Source: Vibrio fluvialis
GTDB lineage: Bacteria; Pseudomonadota; Gammaproteobacteria; Enterobacterales; Vibrionaceae
Assembly: GCF_900460245.1 (NCBI RefSeq)
Contig: NZ_UHIP01000001.1
Span: 2,418,001-2,482,000 of the forward strand
Length of the DNA stretch: 64,000 bases
Direction of reading: 5' to 3'
The notes below the pieces were generated by a model that saw nothing but the letters and a program-made list of their open reading frames with translations, did no database searches and was not told where the DNA came from. This document shows positions 17,890-26,543 of this stretch, one piece after another (positions within the stretch are counted from its first letter, which is position 1; the number at the start of each line of letters is the position of its first letter). The translations under genes and the position numbers were made by a program.

Positions 17890-18351
17890 ATGAAGCAAAT
17901 TCTTGGTATGTGTTGCCTGTGTATTGGTTTTGCCGCAAACGCCGTCGAACTTCCCGCGTTACCTTCCGCACAGAACCGTTCCTCTCACAGCGTATTCCTT
18001 TACAGTGAACCGGGCAGTCAGGGCTTTGACAGTTGGATTGTGGATGGCGGTTACATGTACAACGTGTTTCGTGATGTGGATTTGTACGTCGGTGCCCGGG
18101 TTAATTCATCGTTAAACGGCGGTGAAAATGGCTTTCTCAGTGGTGTCAGCTACAAGATAAGCGATCGTTTCTCGGTTAAAAGTACGCTCTATACTGCGAA
18201 CAAAAACTTTGAAGATAACAAACGCAGCGAAGTGATGGCTGCAGAGCTTTCCAGCCGCTTACACCTGACGGAAAACCTCGACTTGCACGCCACTCTCGAT
18301 TATCAGGAGTGGCAGCAAGGGATTGAGTTGGGGTTGGGCTTCCGCTTTTAA
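17890..18351 (+). CDS. Small exported beta-rich protein, unknown function
   Basis: 153 residues. A signal peptide ([20 protein letters not shown], cleavage likely after ANA) is followed by alternating hydrophobic/polar strands rich in Tyr, Gly and Ser, and the C-terminus is LGLGFRF, ending in Phe as in many outer-membrane barrels. At about 135 mature residues it could be a small 8-strand barrel or a periplasmic beta protein. A very strong ribosome site (AAGGAGGG) precedes the ATG. It stands alone, divergent from thrL and convergent with the RraA-like gene (stop codons overlap). I do not recognise the family beyond this. Confidence 0.7.
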   Translation: MKQILGMCCLCIGFAANAVELPALPSAQNRSSHSVFLYSEPGSQGFDSWIVDGGYMYNVFRDVDLYVGARVNSSLNGGENGFLSGVSYKISDRFSVKSTLYTANKNFEDNKRSEVMAAELSSRLHLTENLDLHATLDYQEWQQGIELGLGFRF

Positions 18352-18836
18352 CTCAAGTCCAACTCGACCGGTGAAAGCAGCACTCCATTCCAGTCGGCAT
18401 AAATATAATCGCCCGGTTGAATCATCTGATTATGAATCGACAGTGTCACATTGACGTCACCCGCGCCGCGTTTCTCGGTTTTGAACGGACAAGCGCCGAG
18501 TGCTTTGATACCCAAATCCATCTGCGACATGGCGACAACATCACGCACAGCGCCATTAATGATCACCCCTTCCCATTCATTTTCAATCGCAGAAATCGCA
18601 ATCTGATCGCCCATCAACGCTTTTTGGCAGGAACCATGTCCATCAACAACCAGAACTTTTCCTTTGCCATTCTGACTGAGGATTTCTTTAACCTTTGAGT
18701 TATCGTGGTAGCAGCGCACAGTCACAATTTGTCCCCAGAACGCACTGCGCATACCGAAATTTTGTAACGGCAGCTCCAACAAAGTCACTTGCGATTCATA
18801 TTGATCACAAATATCCGGTGTTATATCTCTCATCAT
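18348..18836 (-). CDS. RraA-family protein, possible aldolase
   Basis: 162 residues, similar along its whole length to E. coli RraA (ribonuclease E inhibitor): [30 protein letters not shown] and [14 protein letters not shown]. The last motif reads GAVRD, where recalled E. coli RraA has GAVRQ; RD is the catalytic/metal pair of the related 4-hydroxy-4-methyl-2-oxoglutarate aldolases. It may therefore be an enzyme, an RNase E regulator, or both. Vibrios carry two RraA-type proteins, and this may be the second one. Two adjacent ATGs start the frame; GGAGG fits the second (18833). The DUF3293 gene lies 25 bases upstream on the same strand. Confidence 0.82.
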   Translation of the reverse strand: MMRDITPDICDQYESQVTLLELPLQNFGMRSAFWGQIVTVRCYHDNSKVKEILSQNGKGKVLVVDGHGSCQKALMGDQIAISAIENEWEGVIINGAVRDVVAMSQMDLGIKALGACPFKTEKRGAGDVNVTLSIHNQMIQPGDYIYADWNGVLLSPVELDLS

Positions 18837-18861
18837 TCCTCCATGATTCTTGTTGTGCTTG

Positions 18862-19251
18862 TTATGTCAGTTTTTCTTGTAGCGAGCCCAGCGATGTCAC
18901 CTCATCGTCGACACAAGAGTGCAACATCAGCTCATCATCAATAACGTAATAAATGGCATTCTGGCCAAAGTCTCTGGCCATTTGCAGCGCTGTGTCTAAA
19001 GGTATCGACACAGCAAAACTCTCTTCATACCAATCAAAATTGTAGTCACCGACCACCACTTTCGACCAATCATAGTTGATCAACGCTTGCTGTAAACGTT
19101 GATTATTTACGCAATTCTCATTATTCGACAACCGTTGGCTTTTCGGGTTCCATGCGGTAATGATCGCGAAAGAACGCTTGCGTAGCGGGGATTCAAAGGC
19201 AAAACGCACGTTTGCATAGGCTTGCCAGAGTTTTGCATCGATCGTCATCAT
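18862..19251 (-). CDS. DUF3293-family protein
   Basis: 129 residues, cytosolic, no membrane segment. [18 protein letters not shown] near residue 30 and the middle [22 protein letters not shown] match recalled DUF3293, a small alpha/beta family found in vibrios and other proteobacteria with no assigned role. The end, [13 protein letters not shown], is also typical. ACGAGA before a double ATG is a moderate ribosome site. It is immediately upstream of, and probably co-transcribed with, the RraA-like gene. Confidence 0.78.
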   Translation of the reverse strand: MMTIDAKLWQAYANVRFAFESPLRKRSFAIITAWNPKSQRLSNNENCVNNQRLQQALINYDWSKVVVGDYNFDWYEESFAVSIPLDTALQMARDFGQNAIYYVIDDELMLHSCVDDEVTSLGSLQEKLT

Positions 19252-19570
19252 TCTCGTATTTTTACAACTCGTTATTACTATTCATATCTGTTACATTTCA
19301 ACTCTTGATGTAAATCAACAAAGTTGTTGGAATTAACAACAGGCCGTTGTTAGCATGCTGTTAACATTATAGAATTCGCTGCAAAGACTAGTAGAACCAA
19401 TGAGGTGTTGGATCTCAATCGCTAGTGTTATCCATGGATGGCGGGCAACCAAAGACGAGACTTTCTCGAAAAACTTTGGTTTATTATCAACATAAAATTA
19501 CTTGTATGTTATGTTTTTGCCTAGAATGAGTTCTATTAGCACATTTTTTTCACAAGTTTAGGTACCGCCA
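19252..19570. other. Upstream region of arcA
   Basis: About 320 bases without a gene between the DUF3293 gene (-) and arcA (+). It is AT-rich and must hold both promoters. A two-tier hairpin lies at 19447-19481; apart from that I see no clear operator or small RNA. Confidence 0.5.
19447..19481 (+). repeat. Two-tier hairpin upstream of arcA
   Basis: AACCAAAG (19447-19454) pairs with CTTTGGTT (19474-19481), and inside it CGAG (19456-19459) pairs with CTCG (19465-19468). It lies about 90 bases before the arcA start and is probably in its 5' untranslated region. The following sequence TATTATC is not a strong terminator tail. Confidence 0.45.
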
Positions 19571-20287
19571 ATGCAAACCCCGCAGATTCTTATCGTTGAA
19601 GACGAGCAGGTTACTCGTAACACTCTAAAGAGTATTTTTGAAGCAGAGGGATACGCTGTTTTTGAGGCCAGTAACGGTGAAGAGATGCACCATGTGCTGT
19701 CCGACAACCCAATTAATTTGGTGATCATGGATATCAACCTGCCAGGTAAAAATGGCTTGCTGCTGGCTCGCGAACTTCGCGAACAAGCAGATGTAGCTCT
19801 GATGTTCCTGACTGGCCGCGACAATGAAGTCGACAAGATTCTGGGTCTGGAAATCGGTGCAGATGATTACATCACTAAGCCATTTAACCCACGTGAACTG
19901 ACCATTCGTGCGCGTAACCTGCTAAGTCGTTCAATGAACGCCAGCACCACGCATGAAGAGAAACGTTCGGTTGAGAAATACGAATTCAACGGTTGGGTAC
20001 TGGATATCAACAGTCGTTCACTGGTCAGCCCTGACGGTGACAGCTACAAGCTGCCGCGTTCAGAGTTTCGTGCCCTGCTGCACTTCTGTGAAAACCCAGG
20101 CAAGATCCAGACTCGTGCGGATCTACTGAAGAAAATGACTGGCCGTGAGCTGAAACCTCATGACCGTACTGTTGACGTAACCATTCGTCGCATTCGTAAG
20201 CACTTCGAATCTGTGTCTGGTACACCGGAAATCATCGCGACCATTCACGGCGAAGGTTACCGTTTCTGTGGTGATCTGGAAGAGTAA
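19571..20287 (+). CDS. arcA: Aerobic respiration control response regulator ArcA
   Basis: 238 residues, OmpR family. The receiver domain has the acidic pair in VEDEQ (residues 9-13), phospho-acceptor Asp54 in VIMDINLPG and Lys in TKPFNPRE; the winged-helix DNA-binding domain runs from about 135 to 235 with [14 protein letters not shown] and [14 protein letters not shown]. The sequence is almost that of E. coli ArcA. With ArcB it represses respiratory genes at low oxygen. It is transcribed alone, with a terminator 20 bases downstream; arcB lies 0.5 kb away on the opposite strand, whereas in E. coli the two are far apart. Confidence 0.97.
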   Translation: MQTPQILIVEDEQVTRNTLKSIFEAEGYAVFEASNGEEMHHVLSDNPINLVIMDINLPGKNGLLLARELREQADVALMFLTGRDNEVDKILGLEIGADDYITKPFNPRELTIRARNLLSRSMNASTTHEEKRSVEKYEFNGWVLDINSRSLVSPDGDSYKLPRSEFRALLHFCENPGKIQTRADLLKKMTGRELKPHDRTVDVTIRRIRKHFESVSGTPEIIATIHGEGYRFCGDLEE

Positions 20288-20307
20288 TCTTTCATGGTAA
20301 CGAATAC

Positions 20308-20340
20308 AAAAAAGCCTCTGCATACAGAGGCTTTTTTATT
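20308..20340. terminator. Bidirectional terminator after arcA
   Basis: AAAGCCTCTG (20311-20320), loop CATA, CAGAGGCTTTTTT (20325-20337). It lies between the converging arcA and lipoprotein genes. Confidence 0.92.
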
Positions 20341-20353
20341 ATGCAGCAAACAC

Positions 20354-20800
20354 TCAGTAGACTTTGTCGATCGTGACTTTGTGTTCCACCAGCCAGGTTT
20401 CCCCCTGACTATCACTTAAGCCCAGTGCCACACTCACCGGCTTATTCAGATCCACTTCGATGTCGCTTTGAAACACCACTTCCCACATGTTTTCACTCTG
20501 GGTACGAAGCTCGACATCGTCACCATCGATGGACCAAACTTTTTCACCTTGTTTGATGACCACGGAACTGACGGTTAAATCGGCGGGTAGCTGCCCGGAT
20601 GTCTCCAGCGTCAGCGTACCATTAAGGTTCTGGCTATCGACATCCTCGCCCACCTTCGGCATTTGATCGGTCCAGAGGTTACTTTTGAGCTGAATCGCCG
20701 TTTCCGAGAACATCGCCAGATTACTGTGCTGCCAGTTGACGGCGTGAGTTGAACAAGCGGTCAATACCGCGCTCACCAAGACCAAAAGCCACTTTTTCAT
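20354..20800 (-). CDS. Predicted lipoprotein of unknown function
   Basis: 148 residues. The signal MKKWLLVLVSAVLTAC ends in a lipobox with Cys16; the next residue is Ser, so outer-membrane sorting is expected. The mature part is beta-rich with no family I recognise; it contains a repeated pattern of short strands (LNGTLTLETSGQLP, VSVALGLSDSQGE) that could form an immunoglobulin-like fold. Its ATG lies 1 base after the arcB stop, so it is almost certainly co-transcribed and possibly translationally coupled with arcB. A role connected to ArcB is only a guess from position. Confidence 0.72.
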   Translation of the reverse strand: MKKWLLVLVSAVLTACSTHAVNWQHSNLAMFSETAIQLKSNLWTDQMPKVGEDVDSQNLNGTLTLETSGQLPADLTVSSVVIKQGEKVWSIDGDDVELRTQSENMWEVVFQSDIEVDLNKPVSVALGLSDSQGETWLVEHKVTIDKVY

Positions 20801-20801
20801 G

Positions 20802-23147
20802 TTATTTCCTCTGAGCTAACCACTGTTTCAACACCAGAATATCATTCTGGTATTCATTTTTAATTTCATCGACCCAGTCGCCGATATTCTCCCACCAAGC
20901 CGGTGCATCTGGCGTTTGCGCTTTTTGCGCCACACTTTGAATGTGTTTCAGACCAATAGACCCCGCCGCCCCTTTGATTTTGTGCGCTTCAGAAACGATA
21001 CCGTCTTGATCTTTCGCAACCATATTGGAATCCAGCACTTCAATATAGCTTGGCATCATATCCGCAAACATGTCTATGCTGTCCAGCACGGGTTTGGGGC
21101 CAACGATGTCGATATAAGACTCAAGCATCGGCAGATCGAGCAAGCGCTGATACAACTCATCATTGCTGTCGGACTGTTCAGGTTGCGCCGAGACAACCGA
21201 CACATTCGGTTTATCAATCTTATGGACCGTTTTGTTGATCACGTCCTGCACCGCCTGTACTGACAACGGTTTGCTGATCACATCGTCCATACCTTGGCGC
21301 TGATATTCCCCTTTGTCTTTCAGGACATTGGCTGTCAGCGCGACCAAAGGCGGCAGATGATCGTAGTTTTCTCGGTAGTACTGAGCAATATCAAAACCGG
21401 TCATGTCTGGCAGCTGAATATCGAGGAAGACCAGATCGTAAAGGTCTGGTGCAAACTTCGCTTTCGCCTCTTCACCAGTCATTGCCACCGATACGGTATG
21501 GCCTAAACTCTCCAGCAGCGAACGGGCAACGGTAATATTGAGTTCAATATCTTCCACCATGAAGATGTTGAGACTCTTCTGTTCGACCGGGCTTGGCAGC
21601 GTCTGGCTCACTTCGGCCAGCGGCACGCAAATGGTTACAGTAAAGGTACTCCCAAAGCCTTCCTCACTGCTGACGCTGATATCGCCGCCCATCAGATTGA
21701 TCAACTGGCGAGATACCGCGAGACCAATACCGGTACCTACCGCGTGTAAGTTATCTTTGCCCGATTTAACCTGATAATACATGGCGAAGATCTTATCGAG
21801 TTCCGATTCTGGAATACCGATCCCGGTATCCTCAATGTCCATCACGATATTGGCAAAGCCATCTTCAATATCCGCACTTACGGTCATGACCACGCCACCT
21901 TCTTTGGTGAACTTCATGGCATTACTAATCAGGTTCCACAACACCTGACGCAAGCGGGTGGCATCCACTTCCACCAGCGTAGGTAAATCGGTCAGACGTT
22001 CGAGATCAAAACGCAGGCCTTTTTGCTCAGCCATCAACGCCGACAGACTTTCCAGTTCAGCGACAAATTCTTCGAAATTAAGCGGTGCCGGGAAAAGCTC
22101 CAGTTTGCGGCGGTCAAACTTATCCATGTCGATAATATCGTTGAAGATGTTACCAAGCGTGACCGCGCTGACGTTGATCGTCTGCATGTGTTTGCGCTGC
22201 TCGGGATCGAGTTGCGTGTCGAGCAGCATACGGCTCAGGCCCACAATGCCGTTGAGCGGCGTGCGCAGCTCGTGACTGATGGTCGAAATAAAGGTGGTTT
22301 TGTCGCGGCTGGCTTTTTCCAGCGACTCTTCATGACGCTTGCGCTCTGTGATGTCACGTCCAAAGCCGACCAGGCCGAGATGGCGGCCTTCTTTGCTGTA
22401 AAACGGCACTTTGCGCAGTTCGAAGTAGTTTTTACGCCCATCCGGATATTCCAGCCACTGTTCATAGGTGAGAGAACGGTTGTTGTTGAACACCTGCTGG
22501 TCTGTTTCCACAATCGACTGCGCAATCTCTTTACGATACACATCCCATGGTGTCAGGCCGACCAGCTCACTTTCCCGCTTGCCTGTCAGCTCTTCCATCG
22601 CGCGGTTACAGCCGGAGAATTCACCTTTCGCGTTACGGTAATAAATCAAATCCGGCGAGGCATCGATGAAAGAACGCAATAAGGCGGTGCGCTCAGCCAA
22701 CTCAACCTGCGTTTTTTCACGCTGGTAGACTTCGTTTTCGAGATCCACCATCGCTTCTTCCCGCGCTTCCTCGGCTTTGATCCGCTCTTCAATTTCCTGA
22801 TTCAGCTTGACGATGTTCTGTTGCAGTTTTTGGTTCAGCTCCTGATCGCGCGAGCGCATGTCTTTGAGCTTGGAGACCAGTTTCGACAGACGTTGACGCG
22901 ATTCTTCCAACTGATCGACGACCACCGACAGGAAATAGACCGCCCACGGGGTGATCAGCAGACCAAAGAAAACGGAGCGAACAATATCGATATCGTCGAC
23001 AAAGCCCTTCAGTGCCAGCGTAATACCGACCTGAACCACAACGGCCAATGCCACCAGCGCCAGTGCCAGTAAAATGGAAAAACGGAGGATGCCCAGCTTA
23101 ACCAACAGATCAACATAATACTGGGCGAGATTTTTCATGGGTTTCAT
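20802..23147 (-). CDS. arcB: Aerobic respiration control hybrid sensor kinase ArcB
   Basis: 781 residues. Two membrane helices (about 23-46 and 58-78), a coiled-coil linker (80-150), a PAS domain (155-270), HisKA with phospho-His292 (STISHELRTPLNG), an ATPase domain (DIEDTGIGIP near 440), a receiver with Asp576 (VFLDIQLP) and an HPt domain with His722 (SEAHKIKGAAGS). It senses the quinone pool and phosphorylates ArcA through the His-Asp-His-Asp relay. The PAS domain keeps Cys180 (FSGCNRA), but the E. coli Cys241 position is Tyr241 (DGRKNYFEL). MKP at 23147 is used as start; a second Met follows at residue 4. Confidence 0.97.
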   Translation of the reverse strand: MKPMKNLAQYYVDLLVKLGILRFSILLALALVALAVVVQVGITLALKGFVDDIDIVRSVFFGLLITPWAVYFLSVVVDQLEESRQRLSKLVSKLKDMRSRDQELNQKLQQNIVKLNQEIEERIKAEEAREEAMVDLENEVYQREKTQVELAERTALLRSFIDASPDLIYYRNAKGEFSGCNRAMEELTGKRESELVGLTPWDVYRKEIAQSIVETDQQVFNNNRSLTYEQWLEYPDGRKNYFELRKVPFYSKEGRHLGLVGFGRDITERKRHEESLEKASRDKTTFISTISHELRTPLNGIVGLSRMLLDTQLDPEQRKHMQTINVSAVTLGNIFNDIIDMDKFDRRKLELFPAPLNFEEFVAELESLSALMAEQKGLRFDLERLTDLPTLVEVDATRLRQVLWNLISNAMKFTKEGGVVMTVSADIEDGFANIVMDIEDTGIGIPESELDKIFAMYYQVKSGKDNLHAVGTGIGLAVSRQLINLMGGDISVSSEEGFGSTFTVTICVPLAEVSQTLPSPVEQKSLNIFMVEDIELNITVARSLLESLGHTVSVAMTGEEAKAKFAPDLYDLVFLDIQLPDMTGFDIAQYYRENYDHLPPLVALTANVLKDKGEYQRQGMDDVISKPLSVQAVQDVINKTVHKIDKPNVSVVSAQPEQSDSNDELYQRLLDLPMLESYIDIVGPKPVLDSIDMFADMMPSYIEVLDSNMVAKDQDGIVSEAHKIKGAAGSIGLKHIQSVAQKAQTPDAPAWWENIGDWVDEIKNEYQNDILVLKQWLAQRK

Positions 23148-23249
23148 TCAAAGCTCCACGGGAAAGCGTTGGCGTTAGTCTAGCGTGTTTGTGACGTGAA
23201 CGTCAGCCATTCCAGTCACAAGCCATTGAGAAATCAATAAAGAGTATGC

Positions 23250-25001
23250 TCACAGCGAGACCGGATGCACACAAGTCTGATTGCGGCCGTTGGCTTTTGC
23301 CTGATACAGCGCACTGTCAGCCCACGCCAGCATGATCTCCGGCGAATCGTCGGCCTGAGGCGTACAGGTCACCACCCCAATACTCACCGTAACATAAGGC
23401 GATACAGCAGAGCTCTGATGTGGCAGCGCAAGCTCAGCAATCCGGCCATGAATACGTTGCGCCACCAACTGAGCTCCTGCCAGTTCGGTATTGGGCAGGA
23501 TAATCGCAAACTCTTCTCCCCCATAACGGGCGACACAATCGGACGAGCGATTAATCACGTCATTAAATGCCTGCGCAACCATACGAAGAATATCGTCCCC
23601 CTGCAGGTGACCATAGCTGTCGTTGTACCCTTTAAAATAGTCGACATCGCACAACATCACGCTGAGCGGGCGCTTTTCGCGGGCATGCAGGTGCCACAAC
23701 GTCTGCAACTGCGCATCAAACCGGCGGCGGTTGGCAACCTGCGTGAGGCTGTCGAGATAACTGAGGCGCTCCAGCTCTTGGTTGGCCGCTTCCAGCTTCT
23801 GTTCACTCAGATAACGCTCTGAGACATCACGCGCCATGATCAGCACACCACGCGTTCCGGATATCGGGTCGCGAAATGGTGATTTGACCACGTCATACCA
23901 AACCTGACGGCCGTTGGAATAGTCCACTTTATCCAGATATCGCAGCGATTGGCCACTTTTCAACACCTGACTGTCACTCTCAGACAGACGGGCGTAAACA
24001 CTTTCCGGCACCACATCCTGCAGGCGTTTGCCGATCAGTTCACTGACATCGCTCAGCCCCAGCGCATCAATAAATGGCCGGTTACACGCCTGATAAACCA
24101 TATTTTCGTTGAAGATCCCAATTGAATCCGGGCTGGCATCAAGAATACTTTGCAGAATCGTATCTCGCTGCGCGAGTGCCACTTCGGTGTCTTTGCGCTT
24201 TTCCATCTCATCGCGCAGGTTGCGCTGAATGTTGTGCCAGTCGGTTACATCATGACTGATGCCCAACACGCCCAGATGATCGCCGCGCGGCGACATCAGC
24301 ACAGACTGATACGTTTCCAGCAGGCAACTGCGGCCATCCGGCGTGGTGGTCCAGCGCTGTTGACTGGCGCGTCCTTTCATGATGCCGGAAAAGACTTCGC
24401 TGCCTTCCTCTTCTCTGCCCAGCCAAAACTGGTCGAACGCACGGTTGGTCGCGATGCGTTGACCACTTAAGTCTTTGACGTAAATAAGTTCCGACAGTGA
24501 ATCGAGAGCGGTCTTGGCAATAGAGAGAGAGTTGAGTTCGTGTTGCTGTTCGAACGCAGAGTGATGATAAACCACCGCGTTCACCAGCCAGACTTTACGC
24601 CCCCGGTAATGGGTCGCGCGTGCGGAAAGTTCGATATGGTGTGAAGCGCTGCCGGGCATCGGCCACTCAATCACAGCGGCAATCCGCTTTTCCGCGCAAT
24701 TGGCAATCGTGTTGAGCAGTAACTGCAACTGTTCAGAAGAAAGATGAGGAGGGAAAAAGAAATTTTTCCCAACCCGGCGAATGCCGAACAATGAATACGC
24801 AGCCAGGTTGGCGAACATCAGTTCGCCTTTCTGCGCCTGAAACAACAACAGGGCAGCGGGCGAACTTGCCATCAGCAACACCAGATGCCGCTGCTGACGG
24901 CGGTAAAGATAAAGGAAACCTGCGCTCATCGTCGCAAACAACGCGACAAACCAGCCCCAGTGTTCCATAAATCCAGTCGCAGCCCACTGCAGTTGATCCA
25001 T
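23250..25001 (-). CDS. Membrane-anchored PAS-GGDEF diguanylate cyclase
   Basis: 583 residues from the ATG at 25001; a TTG at 25019 would add six residues. One N-terminal membrane helix (GWFVALFATMSAGFLYLY) is followed by several PAS-like segments (for example LDSLSELIYVKDLSG and ILDASPDSIGIFNEN) and a C-terminal GGDEF domain. The active site reads RYGGEEF and an intact inhibitory site RSSD lies 5 residues before GGEEF, so it should synthesise cyclic di-GMP and be product-inhibited. There is no EAL domain. It sits between arcB and yhcC, which are direct neighbours in E. coli. GAAGG lies 11 bases before the chosen ATG, a slightly long spacing. Confidence 0.9.
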   Translation of the reverse strand: MDQLQWAATGFMEHWGWFVALFATMSAGFLYLYRRQQRHLVLLMASSPAALLLFQAQKGELMFANLAAYSLFGIRRVGKNFFFPPHLSSEQLQLLLNTIANCAEKRIAAVIEWPMPGSASHHIELSARATHYRGRKVWLVNAVVYHHSAFEQQHELNSLSIAKTALDSLSELIYVKDLSGQRIATNRAFDQFWLGREEEGSEVFSGIMKGRASQQRWTTTPDGRSCLLETYQSVLMSPRGDHLGVLGISHDVTDWHNIQRNLRDEMEKRKDTEVALAQRDTILQSILDASPDSIGIFNENMVYQACNRPFIDALGLSDVSELIGKRLQDVVPESVYARLSESDSQVLKSGQSLRYLDKVDYSNGRQVWYDVVKSPFRDPISGTRGVLIMARDVSERYLSEQKLEAANQELERLSYLDSLTQVANRRRFDAQLQTLWHLHAREKRPLSVMLCDVDYFKGYNDSYGHLQGDDILRMVAQAFNDVINRSSDCVARYGGEEFAIILPNTELAGAQLVAQRIHGRIAELALPHQSSAVSPYVTVSIGVVTCTPQADDSPEIMLAWADSALYQAKANGRNQTCVHPVSL

Positions 25002-25076
25002 GCTGATGAAAACCTTCAATCATTACCGATTATTGAGTGGGCAAAAGATAACAGTTTCTCGGTTTATGGTCTGCAA

Positions 25077-26009
25077 CTATTCGAGCGAGTGATATTGAAA
25101 CGGCCGTCCGATTAAGGATCCTTGAGCGCCGTCACGATCCAGTCGGCGTCCAATCTCGGTCATCGCCAGCCAGCGGTTCTCGCACCATAGCGGCGACAGC
25201 AACGTTGGCCGCCTCGCAGCAGATGTCACGCGATGAAAGACCACTTCTGGCGGTGTACGTTGAATCATTTCACTGGCAATCGCGACATAATCTTCTAATG
25301 TCGGCGCTTCCAGTTTTCCGGCTCGCCACGCTTTGGCCATGGTACTGCCTTCGACGATATGCAGGCCGTGTAATTTGATCCCGTCGGTACCAATCGTCAG
25401 CACCTGTTCCAGCGTGGCGATATTGTCATCCCTGCCCTCTTTCGGTAACCCGACAATCAGATGAGTACAGACTTTGATTCCCAGCGCGCGGGCACGGCGG
25501 GTGATGTCGGCGTAACAGGCAAAATCGTGGCCGCGGTTGATGCGTTTAAGCGTACGATCATTTGCGGTCTGCAAACCGAGTTCAAGCCAGATTTCAAACC
25601 CTTGTTGCACGTATTCCGCGAGTAATTCCAGCACGGCATCCGGGACGCAGTCCGGGCGCGTCCCGACACACAAGCCGACAATATCGGCGGCTTTGAGTGC
25701 TTGTTCATACATGTTTTTCAGCACCTGAACTTCGGCATAGGTGCTGGTATAAGCCTGAAAATAGGCCAGATACTTCTTCGCCCGCTGCACTTCACCCGCA
25801 CGATCTTTCAGTTGGTCTTCAATACTTTTGGCTTGGCTCTGTTCATCGGCAAACGACGCCACATTGCAGAAGGTACAGCCCCCACGGCCGATGGTGCCAT
25901 CACGATTCGGGCAACTGAATCCACCATGTAAGGTCAACTTATGTACACGCTCTCCGTAGCGTCGCTGGAGATCTTGTCCAATCGTATTCACTAGCTCATG
26001 TAACTGCAT
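25077..26009 (-). CDS. yhcC: Radical SAM protein, YhcC family (TIGR01212)
   Basis: 310 residues. The cysteine cluster CPNRDGTIGRGGCTFCNVASF near residues 32-52 supplies the iron-sulfur ligands (C, C and CxxC spacing typical of this family), followed by LELGLQTANDRTLKRINRGHD and THLIVGLPKEGRDD. The substrate is not established for this group. It lies next to a gltB gene, as E. coli yhcC does. The ATG at 26009 gives MQLHELVNTIGQDLQRRYG, the expected N-terminus. Confidence 0.9.
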   Translation of the reverse strand: MQLHELVNTIGQDLQRRYGERVHKLTLHGGFSCPNRDGTIGRGGCTFCNVASFADEQSQAKSIEDQLKDRAGEVQRAKKYLAYFQAYTSTYAEVQVLKNMYEQALKAADIVGLCVGTRPDCVPDAVLELLAEYVQQGFEIWLELGLQTANDRTLKRINRGHDFACYADITRRARALGIKVCTHLIVGLPKEGRDDNIATLEQVLTIGTDGIKLHGLHIVEGSTMAKAWRAGKLEAPTLEDYVAIASEMIQRTPPEVVFHRVTSAARRPTLLSPLWCENRWLAMTEIGRRLDRDGAQGSLIGRPFQYHSLE

Positions 26010-26543
26010 GGCGACATCCCAAATAAATACAAATACTTCTCAATTACAAAATGTAATTAAATTACACAATTACAAAATTTAGTCACAAATTTTAGGTGTA
26101 TGAAACGCAGACATCTCTAATCAAAATCAATAAACATTCATAAAAACAGCATTTAACCCTTAATGTTTTACAAATGTTAAACAAGTTATGCATTTGCAAA
26201 CAAAAAAAGCCCATAAAAAACCCAGACTTTTCGTTGCATTTTCGTGCAACAAAATTGTAGGATACTTACAGTTTTGCACTGATTTTTGATTGATTTATTA
26301 CAAAAAACTCTGCGAAACGTCGGTGATATTCCGCTCCTACCTATATAAACCACTAGAAAAGTGGCCTGACAAAAGGGATATCACTAAGGATTGTTTTTCT
26401 CACAAAATTTTTCCTGTGAGAGACGGAAAGGAAGCGAACCCGCCACCATTGGCAGGTTTAGATTCATAACAATAAAGGACGGGATACAGAGCTGGGGCTT
26501 GCCTTGGCTTAATTGTGTCCGCTTGAACTGGAAGGATGTATCT
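26010..26543. other. Promoter and leader region of the first gltBD operon
   Basis: About 530 bases, AT-rich in the first half. A perfect repeat GTTGCA-N6-TGCAAC (26233-26250) overlaps a possible promoter (TTGCAT at 26234, TAGGAT at 26258). The second half, the likely leader, carries hairpins CTCACA/TGTGAG (26399-26420) and AACC-GCCA/TGGC-GGTT (26437-26458). The reading frame is open in this part but lacks family similarity before the ATG at 26544. Confidence 0.5.
26233..26250. promoter_or_regulatory. Operator-like palindrome GTTGCA-N6-TGCAAC
   Basis: A perfect 6-bp inverted repeat overlapping the predicted -35 region of the first gltB promoter. Its 18-bp size suits a dimeric regulator. No regulator can be named from the sequence. 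Confidence 0.4.
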
